The notes under the pieces: generated by a model | Told to the model about the DNA's origin: nothing | The model's input: only the letters and a program-made list of their open reading frames with translations | Databases searched by the model: none | Assembly: GCA_965263205.1 (NCBI GenBank) | Contig: CBDHHF010000032.1 | Span: 367,434 to 431,433 of the forward strand | From: JBCCIM01 sp965263205 | GTDB lineage: Bacteria; Bacteroidota; Rhodothermia; Rhodothermales; JAHQVL01 | Reading direction: 5' to 3' | Length of the DNA: 64,000 nucleotides | Part shown: positions 18,438 to 25,923 of the stretch, one piece after another | How positions within the stretch are numbered: position 1 is the first letter of the stretch | How the letters are laid out: the number at the start of each line of letters is the position of its first letter | Translations under genes and position numbers: made by a program

Positions 18438-20050
18438 GAGGGCTTGTTCGCATTGAGCAAATCCTGAAAATCATCGAGGCTACCAATCCTGAACGCACAG
18501 GCGTGAGGGCAGCTATTGACACAAGCAGGGCCAGCCTCGGAAGTATAACACAAATCACATTTGCTGGCTACCTTACGCTGCCTCCCTCGCAACCACTTGG
18601 GAAAAGCTGATTCAGGCCAAGAATCCTCTGTTTCATGCATCACAATTGCATCGTAAGGACACTTATTCGAACAGTTACCACACCCGATACATAACTCATC
18701 TTCAATCGCCACCACTTCGCCTACGTTTGTGCGCTTAATCGCACCAGTCGGGCATCCAATGAGGCAAACGGGGTCTTCACAATGATAGCATGAACGCGCG
18801 ATCAGGAAATTCTCATACTTGTCACCTTCGCGCACGAATCTTGGCCGGCCTTCATGGGTATTTGCGCAGCCAGTTACGCAATCGTCACATCGGGTACAAA
18901 CATCGAGGTCGATAACCAACATGCTGTTCCCTTGAGCGAGCCCTTTGGTTAGACCAAACTCAAGTAATTCCGCTTTTTCTGGATTTGCCCGTGTATGCCC
19001 GGTGTTCTTAATAGAAGCAACGGCCATTTCCCACATCTGGTTGATCGCGGTTTGCTCTCCACTGAGCACAGCATTAAAATCTGACCGGTCGATACGGACG
19101 AGTTCTACATGCCCAACTGCTTCAGCAGAGTACCTGTTTTCTTCTACACCATCTAAAAGAAGCTCCACCTCTCCCAGTGTCATGCCTTTACTAAGGTAAG
19201 AGACTGCGAAACTGTCCCCATCCATTTCATGGAGCAATTTCACGAATCCAGAACGTACCAGATACAAAGCTTTGCACGTATCACCAGCCTTGACAATTTC
19301 TTCCCCTGGAGACTTGGAATCAAGCGCAACCCGACTAGCCAACGCATCGATTACACTGGCGTCCAGATGCTTGAACAATGGTGTAGTGGCGAGTTGACTT
19401 TGCAACGTCCGCTCCCTGTAAAGCGCGTCCAGTTTTTGCTTAAAAGCGTCAGATTTCTTTCGCATTGCGCGGAGTGCTGCGACGCGAATATGCACCAGGG
19501 TTGTTTCTTGCGTCACCCGCGCGGTGACCGATTGAGGCCACCCATTAAGTGATCCGATCTCTCCAAAAATTTCTCCCTTGCCCAACGACATGGCAGCACC
19601 ATGTGGCAGATCAAAGTCCATTGTCGTCAAAAACGTCATCTGAGGCGAGACATGACGTTTACGCTCATCATTGCGTGCATTCGTTGTGTCGGGCTGCATG
19701 AGTTGAGTGGCGCTAAAGATAGGCGAAACGCCACCCTTTTTGAGTTTATCGACGTATACCTCAACTTCACCAGAAACAACGGAGAATGCCAAATCCAGGT
19801 AGGCCCCCTCTTCAAAGAGAATTGCGCCTTTCTCCCATGTCGCTATCGAGATATCATGGCTTATTCCCTGGAGAAAGGTTTCGTCGTATGGGGCAAAAAG
19901 CGGCAGCTTCTTTAGCTCGGCTGGCTTGGGTTGAGCATGAAAACGCTTTATTCCTGTTGCTTCACCGAATGCAGACCAACGATCAACAAACATTTGCTGC
20001 TGTTGCAGCACAGTATTTCCTACCACTTTTCCAGTTTGTTGCTTATCCAT
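18434..20050 (-). CDS. Fusion: two cyclic-nucleotide-binding domains + four [4Fe-4S] ferredoxin clusters
   Basis: 538 aa from ATG 20050, preceded by GGGGCGGA and overlapping the upstream cytochrome gene by 8 bp; the longer in-frame start at 20113 is unlikely. Residues about 45-375 hold two CRP-like cyclic-nucleotide-binding folds. In the first cassette (FGEIGSLNGWPQSVTARV) the phosphate-binding Arg is replaced by Gln; the second (LGEVELLLDG..NRYSAEAV) is also atypical, so nucleotide binding is doubtful. The C-terminal 170 residues have four cysteine groups like DmsB/PsrB-type electron-transfer subunits: CTRCDDCVTGC, CYHC..CLIGCP, CIGCGNCSNKCP and CDLC..CVNSCP. No signal peptide, so cytoplasmic. 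It is coupled to the di-heme b gene by an ATGA overlap, which suggests docking to that membrane subunit. Function of the sensor part is inferred. Confidence 0.9.
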   Translation of the reverse strand: MDKQQTGKVVGNTVLQQQQMFVDRWSAFGEATGIKRFHAQPKPAELKKLPLFAPYDETFLQGISHDISIATWEKGAILFEEGAYLDLAFSVVSGEVEVYVDKLKKGGVSPIFSATQLMQPDTTNARNDERKRHVSPQMTFLTTMDFDLPHGAAMSLGKGEIFGEIGSLNGWPQSVTARVTQETTLVHIRVAALRAMRKKSDAFKQKLDALYRERTLQSQLATTPLFKHLDASVIDALASRVALDSKSPGEEIVKAGDTCKALYLVRSGFVKLLHEMDGDSFAVSYLSKGMTLGEVELLLDGVEENRYSAEAVGHVELVRIDRSDFNAVLSGEQTAINQMWEMAVASIKNTGHTRANPEKAELLEFGLTKGLAQGNSMLVIDLDVCTRCDDCVTGCANTHEGRPRFVREGDKYENFLIARSCYHCEDPVCLIGCPTGAIKRTNVGEVVAIEDELCIGCGNCSNKCPYDAIVMHETEDSWPESAFPKWLRGRQRKVASKCDLCYTSEAGPACVNSCPHACAFRIGSLDDFQDLLNANKPS

Positions 20051-22115
20051 TCCGCCCCACTGCTTTATACAATGCTTCCAATCGTTTTTTAATAAACAAC
20101 AGCCTGTCTTCAATTGAAGCCGAATCTGGGATTACCGGCGCCTGTTCCAACTGCACATCATCTGCAGCGCCAGCGGCAGGCAATCGTCCTACTGGCCGGC
20201 TTCTTGGCGGACGAGGCGCAACGCTTCGGAACGTTGGCGTTGCAGCTTGCCTGCCTGTTACGGGAGTGCGAGCTGGTGGAAGACTCGATCCTGGGGCTCC
20301 CGATGAAGGTAACGACACCACTTCAACCCGCGGTACAGGACGCTGTCCTTTAATTAGATCGAATGCAGCGTTAACGGCGCTTGCTGTTGGCTCAGCTTTC
20401 GGCGGTCGATCTAGATCTGGATCAGGCCAGTGTTTTATGGTTACACCGCCTGCTACAATATCGTAGCCTTGTCCAGATGAGTGACCAGCAGCGAGTAATC
20501 GCTCATCAGTGATATGATGGCACGTTGCGCAATTCGAGGCCCTGACGGTCGCATCGTTGAGGTTTTTCAATCCGTATGCTGCCCCATCACCTCGCTTATG
20601 GGGTTGAAGGTACCCGGAGCTAGGCCCATGACAGCTTTCACACCCAACACTTTCGAATACAGGCCCACTGCCTGTACCAGTCTCTACCGTTCCGTGGCAT
20701 TGCATGCAGATCTGGTCTCCCTGCTTCATGGAGGCTGACGTCAATCCGTAAACGCGGGCAATTTGCACCGCGCGCGGCGCACCATTTACGATGGGATCTG
20801 CAGAGCGACCATGTGCATCGTCAAAAAGCCAGTCCTCAGCAGCAGCGTGACAATTACAACCAGGCACAATAAAATCAAACTTCTCTGACGGAAACCAATC
20901 GGGTCTCGATCTCTTTTGCCCAGGCACCGTAGGCAAGGTATTAGCCACAGACTCGGTAGCCTGAGGAGAGACTCCACCATCCAGCGTTGATGCTTCCGGT
21001 ACATTGTCAACTTCAACTGGATTTGCTGAAGCTTGCGCTGCGCTAGCCGGCTCAGGTTCAGCTTGGGATCCCCCTTTTAACAATGGATCGACTGCCACCC
21101 AGGCGCTCCCATCATAAGACCGAGCAATATCATTACCCAACGATCTGATTTGATCGGCTATGCCCAACAAAGAACGCTCGTTATTTGGAACAAGCTTCAC
21201 CTGTCCGTGAAGCTTGATGATGGCATTTAATTCCTGAATAGAAACCATGCCGGCAATTCGATCTAACATTCTGAACGCCGACACAACTCGGCGCTCCATT
21301 GCTTTGGCATAACTCCCTTGCTCCGTTGCGCGCGCCATACCACGAATGCTGTATTCGTAGTCGAGAATACGACCAACAATGTGAAGCAATCGCATCCGCT
21401 CGTCGGATGGGTCTCGATTGGTTTCGTCTCCACTCCATTGTGCAGCCAGGAAATTATGCTGAATCTGCCCCATCCACTCGACCAGTTCAATGCGGCTCCC
21501 GCTCGGATGACGCCCTACGTTGATAAGCTCCTCTGAAGGCACGGTGTGGCATTCGAAGCAATTGGCCGCTACTGCATATACGTTATCTGAAGGCCGCAAC
21601 ATACCAGCCTCCAGACTCGCATTTATCCGTTGCTGCTTGTGGGCTTCAGTCTCGCTATCACGATTCGGAGCACCGTAGTCGTTGTGCACATCGAGCCAGT
21701 CACGCGCGGCACCATGGCAGGATTCACATGTAACGCCGGCAATCGCTTTAGCTTTCCCCGCTTGCAACGTTGCGGTGTAGTGGCAGGTCAGACACACACT
21801 TTCTCTTTTCGCCAGTCTGTAATCCAGTTTTTCCAAAATACTCTGGGCTTGTGCCGAGCGGTGCATGCTATTAAATCCTAGCGCATGCTCCGTTTCCTTC
21901 CATGCATCATACTCTAACGTGTGGCATTCCCCACAAGGTACCCGATCGTCGTTTGCAGCAAGCGTAATACGCGCCGGATCGTTACGGAGGTAAGGCGACT
22001 CATCTTCTTGAGGCTCAGAAGAGGCCGACAAATAATGCAATAACGGAAACAATGCCAGGATAAAGACCAGGCTAAGGGCTAATAGGCCATATTTCTTAAC
22101 AATCTTATTGACCAT
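20043..22115 (-). CDS. Multiheme c-type cytochrome (7 CxxCH + 1 CxCH), membrane-anchored
   Basis: 690 aa. The N-terminus is a single membrane anchor (YGLLALSLVFILALFPLL), so the protein faces the periplasm. Heme motifs in order: CGECH, CLTCH, CESCH, CFECH, then the unusual CNCH (one residue between the cysteines), CMQCH, CESCH, CATCH. The pattern ESCHGAARDW and ESCHGPSSGY resembles cytochrome c554-type families. Between hemes 4 and 5 lies a helical region and an Ala/Pro-rich linker (about residues 345-400). After the last heme a Pro/Ser/Arg-rich tail of about 110 residues ends in a short amphipathic helix; the tail could reach a partner. It lies 5 bp after the outer-membrane barrel gene and overlaps the next gene by 8 bp. 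Likely periplasmic wire between inner-membrane and outer-membrane parts. Confidence 0.9.
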   Translation of the reverse strand: MVNKIVKKYGLLALSLVFILALFPLLHYLSASSEPQEDESPYLRNDPARITLAANDDRVPCGECHTLEYDAWKETEHALGFNSMHRSAQAQSILEKLDYRLAKRESVCLTCHYTATLQAGKAKAIAGVTCESCHGAARDWLDVHNDYGAPNRDSETEAHKQQRINASLEAGMLRPSDNVYAVAANCFECHTVPSEELINVGRHPSGSRIELVEWMGQIQHNFLAAQWSGDETNRDPSDERMRLLHIVGRILDYEYSIRGMARATEQGSYAKAMERRVVSAFRMLDRIAGMVSIQELNAIIKLHGQVKLVPNNERSLLGIADQIRSLGNDIARSYDGSAWVAVDPLLKGGSQAEPEPASAAQASANPVEVDNVPEASTLDGGVSPQATESVANTLPTVPGQKRSRPDWFPSEKFDFIVPGCNCHAAAEDWLFDDAHGRSADPIVNGAPRAVQIARVYGLTSASMKQGDQICMQCHGTVETGTGSGPVFESVGCESCHGPSSGYLQPHKRGDGAAYGLKNLNDATVRASNCATCHHITDERLLAAGHSSGQGYDIVAGGVTIKHWPDPDLDRPPKAEPTASAVNAAFDLIKGQRPVPRVEVVSLPSSGAPGSSLPPARTPVTGRQAATPTFRSVAPRPPRSRPVGRLPAAGAADDVQLEQAPVIPDSASIEDRLLFIKKRLEALYKAVGRNG

Positions 22116-22120
22116 ACTCC

Positions 22121-23620
22121 CTACAACTTGATGACCACTTCGAATCTTCCTGCCACAGTAAATGCTTCAAAGTCGAAGTCATAAATACCAAAACCATCAA
22201 AAACGAGCACACCTCTTCGGGCAAGCGCGATTTGATACCGCGCACCACCAGCAAATGCGTCGCTCTGAAACAGACCTTCTTCCTTATAATTGGTACGCCC
22301 ACCGATTTCCACGATTAGCTGCTGCCTTGTTTCTGCAAAAAAGAATTGATAGCCGGCACTCCCCCCAATGGCGTTGTCGGCTTGATTTCCAAGCGCCGCC
22401 CCGAATCGTCCGATCCCAACAGCCGAATACAGAATACCAGTTTGCCCAAGTGGTCCGCCACTGGCTGGGCCGCGCGCAGCAGATCTGAACTCATTGATTC
22501 CGAGAAACGCGTTGATATAAATGTGATTATGCGAGTGATGAGGGGTCCAGGAGAACATGTTGGTGATTAGAAAACCGTCGCCGTTGTGCACTGCACCATC
22601 ATCATTAGCAAGAGATGCCAGTACGCGAAGCGTGTTGCTGTAACGACCAATTCGCCGAGTGCTGCCGAGACCGGCATGCAACCCGCCACCTCGAATCTCA
22701 TCAGCAAACACAAAAACCAAATCTGCTTCGATAGTTGTCTTGCGGCTGTCCATCTCCGTAAAAATACCCAATAGGTTAGCCGATTTGTCGCCCAAGTTCG
22801 ATCCGATGATGTTACCGTCTGCGACATTCACACCCACAGGCCGGTCAATGTCGCCCCACGCGAAAAGAGCTGTTGCCCGCATGTTCACCAAATTGCCAAC
22901 TTTCATATTGGCCTTCGTCAACCCAACCAAGTCGATGGCGTCTTCGTTGATAAGCATGCCATCCTGGAAACTGAGAGGCTGCCGGCCAACAGAAATTCCT
23001 ATATCCAATCCTTTGCTGTCATTCCAATCCAGCGCAGGAAAAAGTTCACCGATATCTCCCTCAAAAAACAGCGTACGCAACCCAAAGTTGAACTCATTCT
23101 CAAAACCGTCATCCGGCAAATTCAAATTGGTATCGAGTGTATAGCGTGTAAACTGCCCTCCTTCATCAAGTGGACGAAAACCAATCAAAATACGCTCGCT
23201 TGCGGTGAGGTAAAGATTCCCAAACAAGTCGAATCTGAAGGCTGCTTCTCGCAGGTATAGATTTTCCCCATTTGCCTCTTGACTGATACTTTGCAATGCA
23301 GAGCGAAGGGTTCCGTAAGCAAGAAACGCCGGCTGCCACACAGCACCTGTCGGGAGTGTAATACCTTGCTTGAGTGTTCCTGTACCAAGAAAAGGTTCGC
23401 CTAATTCTACAATAGGTTTGGGGCGCTCAGGTAAATCCGCCAGTGGGATTGGCTCATCTGAAAATCGACTTTTGCTATGCCCTTCTTCGGCATGCTCCTC
23501 TTCATGCTCTTCCTGTGCGTACACCTCAAAGGAGCCGGCCGTCCAGAGTGTGCCCATCAAGAACATTCCTACTACGAGCGACCAGTATGGCTTTCTCATG
23601 CCTACGTTGATCAAAATCAT
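22121..23620 (-). CDS. Outer-membrane beta-barrel (porin-like) protein of the cytochrome operon
   Basis: 499 aa, starting directly after the stop of the preceding cytochrome gene (TAA then ATG); the ATG at 23599 gives an even cleaner signal peptide (MRKPYWSLVVG... to VYAQ). The mature N-terminus is rich in His and Glu (EEHEEEHAEEGHSKS), a possible metal-binding segment. The rest is made of alternating aromatic/polar strands typical of a barrel, for example GNLYLTASERILIGFRPL and HNHIYINAFLGIN, ending in a strand with a C-terminal hydrophobic residue. The length would suit a barrel of 16 or more strands. It is not recognisable as a named porin. Its place between two multiheme cytochromes suggests a porin-cytochrome conduit role like MtrB or the OmbB/OmaB type, by analogy only. 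Confidence 0.75.
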   Translation of the reverse strand: MILINVGMRKPYWSLVVGMFLMGTLWTAGSFEVYAQEEHEEEHAEEGHSKSRFSDEPIPLADLPERPKPIVELGEPFLGTGTLKQGITLPTGAVWQPAFLAYGTLRSALQSISQEANGENLYLREAAFRFDLFGNLYLTASERILIGFRPLDEGGQFTRYTLDTNLNLPDDGFENEFNFGLRTLFFEGDIGELFPALDWNDSKGLDIGISVGRQPLSFQDGMLINEDAIDLVGLTKANMKVGNLVNMRATALFAWGDIDRPVGVNVADGNIIGSNLGDKSANLLGIFTEMDSRKTTIEADLVFVFADEIRGGGLHAGLGSTRRIGRYSNTLRVLASLANDDGAVHNGDGFLITNMFSWTPHHSHNHIYINAFLGINEFRSAARGPASGGPLGQTGILYSAVGIGRFGAALGNQADNAIGGSAGYQFFFAETRQQLIVEIGGRTNYKEEGLFQSDAFAGGARYQIALARRGVLVFDGFGIYDFDFEAFTVAGRFEVVIKL

Positions 23621-25573
23621 TTATTCGCTTTTACTGTCCGAAATCAGCGCGCGCGCTTCGATGATGCCTTCTGAAGCCAATGAAATATTTCGTTCCCAAA
23701 GTACCTGCGAGCCTTCGACTACTTTGTCGGCTACTTCGCGAGGCGACATGAAATAATCAAAACCTACGTCCTGGATTTCTGCAATGAGATTCACAGGAAC
23801 CATCTGGGTGATCAACTTTACGTTCGCTTTATAAGGCGGCTTACTTCCAATAAGGTCAGTTGCAGAGACTTTATAGTCAGCCCAGACACTGCTGAGCGTA
23901 CCGATAGTTTTACGATGTTTTCGGGCGCCAACAGGCCGGCCAAGCAAAATGGTGGATCGCGTAGAAGGCCGCAAGAAAGGTAGCGGATCTGGTGAGTAAT
24001 TCACAGCAAGCACCTGTTCACGTTCCCCGCCCCGCACCATGCGCGTCAAAAACTTAGACTGCAAGCTGAACAAATATTTGTCGAGCGGCAGTTCGCCATT
24101 ATGAACATAGAGTGAGTGCAAGTCTCGCACGTCGCCATTCGGATCCCGGTCGCCCGACTGGAAAACGACCTCATTGTTAGCGTCTGTCACCGTGATCTGC
24201 AAAAACACGAGACGCTCGGCATCGAAACCTGTTGGCACATTGTGCCCATCCGTCCCATTCTGGACTTCAATAGCAAATCGTAGTCCGGATGAACTGACTT
24301 TTTCGATTTCTATGTCTCCCAACACATAGCCCGCCCGAAGCACAGCCAGGCGTTGTTCATCGAGCATATCGATCAAAGCCTGGTTTTCATTTAGCAGTTC
24401 ACGGGCGTCGTACCTGTCGTCTGCATATTGCCACCGTTCGGGAAATTCATAGCTATCGGAAACAACATTCTCAAAAGCATCCGTTCCCCAGCCTGCTTCC
24501 ACGTCAAAAGTGAGCCATTCTCGGATTGTCGCCATCTCTGCTGCCCGATGATTATGCGGAAAAATACCAAGGTGGATAATAGAATAATCTGGACCGGCAA
24601 ACATGTGATTCGTCCGCTTACGGTCGCGTGTGGGTACGCCACCAACTACAGCGGCCGGTCCTGTGGCGTAGCCATTCGCCTTACCGGGATCAACACCCAT
24701 GTGGCAATCCTGGCACGTGGTTCCCCGCTTTGACGCCGGCGTTGTTTTGTATTCGCTAAATGCTTCTTCCAGCCTGAACCCATTTACGAGGTTCACATCA
24801 TGACAGGTACCACAAAAAGCAGACGTCGATATCTGATCCAGTTCTTTGGCTTCAGCGTGGATGTTGCGACCCGTTTTACCCCGCTCAGTGTTCACACGGT
24901 AGTCGCTATCCGGGTCAGTAACTTCTTCAAGAATTTCATTTCCCAAAGAACCGAAAACAGGGTCAAAAATATCACCTTCGTTGATCGCAAGCCGGCCGCT
25001 CACTTTACCATATGGATTGCCAACACGATGGCAAACGATACACGTAATTCCTTCTCGCGAAGTTGGATGCCGATCCATGTTAGTCATGAATTCAGGTTCA
25101 CCAAGGTTCATGCCTACGGGCGTGTGGCAACGGATACAAAAGTCTCCATTTGTGCCATTCGTGAGCTTCAAAATTTTCCCGTGCATCGCGTTGAAGACAG
25201 GACTCATTTGCGCGTATGCATGGGACGATACAGACCACTCTTTATAGTGATCCGGATGACAAGTCGCACAAGTATTTGCAGAAGGAAAGCGTTCTTCAAG
25301 GAAGAGTGCACTGTGTAAAGAATCTTCCTTTGTATACAGAGCAGGATCTTTATCTCCAACGAGATCCGATTGCGCAAAATAGGCACTAAGCTGCTCCAAC
25401 TGCGCCACAGAGAGGTCTCCATGGCTCCCTGAAGACATGTCCCATCCAAAAGCGCCTTGAACAGCAGAGATCCCGGCGTTCTCATCTGCTGCGGGTTGAA
25501 TACGAGAGGCTGTCAGGATGAATACCAGGATAACGGAAAGTATACCGCCCGTTACGACGCGTAGTAAATGCAT
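23621..25573 (-). CDS. Pentaheme c-type cytochrome with C-terminal beta domain
   Basis: 650 aa, first gene of the operon. It begins with an N-terminal hydrophobic signal/anchor (GGILSVILVFILTA). Five CxxCH motifs follow within residues about 100-310: CATCH, CIRCH, CIVCH, CGTCH, CQDCH, with extra His residues (HAYAQMSPVF, HNHRAAEM) that may be distal ligands. The C-terminal half has no heme motif; it looks like a beta-sandwich with the HNVPTG motif seen in many multiheme cytochromes of the c554/extracellular type. The protein may be periplasmic or exported; no lipobox is visible. The start ATG follows a leader with a small inverted repeat (25594-25609) and lacks a strong ribosome-binding site. 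The gene after it starts right at its stop. Confidence 0.9.
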   Translation of the reverse strand: MHLLRVVTGGILSVILVFILTASRIQPAADENAGISAVQGAFGWDMSSGSHGDLSVAQLEQLSAYFAQSDLVGDKDPALYTKEDSLHSALFLEERFPSANTCATCHPDHYKEWSVSSHAYAQMSPVFNAMHGKILKLTNGTNGDFCIRCHTPVGMNLGEPEFMTNMDRHPTSREGITCIVCHRVGNPYGKVSGRLAINEGDIFDPVFGSLGNEILEEVTDPDSDYRVNTERGKTGRNIHAEAKELDQISTSAFCGTCHDVNLVNGFRLEEAFSEYKTTPASKRGTTCQDCHMGVDPGKANGYATGPAAVVGGVPTRDRKRTNHMFAGPDYSIIHLGIFPHNHRAAEMATIREWLTFDVEAGWGTDAFENVVSDSYEFPERWQYADDRYDARELLNENQALIDMLDEQRLAVLRAGYVLGDIEIEKVSSSGLRFAIEVQNGTDGHNVPTGFDAERLVFLQITVTDANNEVVFQSGDRDPNGDVRDLHSLYVHNGELPLDKYLFSLQSKFLTRMVRGGEREQVLAVNYSPDPLPFLRPSTRSTILLGRPVGARKHRKTIGTLSSVWADYKVSATDLIGSKPPYKANVKLITQMVPVNLIAEIQDVGFDYFMSPREVADKVVEGSQVLWERNISLASEGIIEARALISDSKSE

Positions 25574-25923
25574 AGTAATGCTAAAGGGTGAAAGGTCTAG
25601 AATCAGACCGGTTGCTTCTGACTTGACAGAGAAAACAGTGGCATCCCGGCAACGATTCAGAAAAGTAGTTTTGTGGGCTAACGCATGATAAAGAAGTTAG
25701 AGCAGCGATAAAACAACTTACGGCAAAATTTAGTCATTAATAAAATGTAAACAAGTAGAAAAAACGTTCATTTTATCCGAAAGCTACTCTTTGGCATCTA
25801 TTTTTTATACAGATTTTTATAAAGACAAAAACTATCTTGCGTCGTGACGCATTGCCGGGTTATGTAATTATTACGCAATCCCTTAATGCCTCGACATGTA
25901 TTTCACTTGAGCAGATTGGATTC
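25574..25923. promoter_or_regulatory. Divergent control region between cytochrome operon and kinase operon
   Basis: 350 bp without a credible gene, clearly more A+T-rich than its flanks, especially 25720-25850. It must hold the promoters of the leftward cytochrome operon and of the rightward kinase operon. A short inverted repeat (GGTCT at 25594-25598, AGACC at 25605-25609, loop of 6) lies about 20 bp upstream of the cytochrome start codon and could be an operator or leader hairpin. An open frame from 25837 runs into the kinase but shows no kinase homology before the ATG at 25924. I could not fix a -35/-10 pair with confidence. Confidence 0.5.

Noticed and set aside
20043..25573. Idea that the cytochromes are hydroxylamine oxidoreductase or pentaheme/octaheme nitrite reductase
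   Set aside because: No CxxCK motif, no tyrosine cross-link context and heme spacing differ; the family cannot be named on this evidence.
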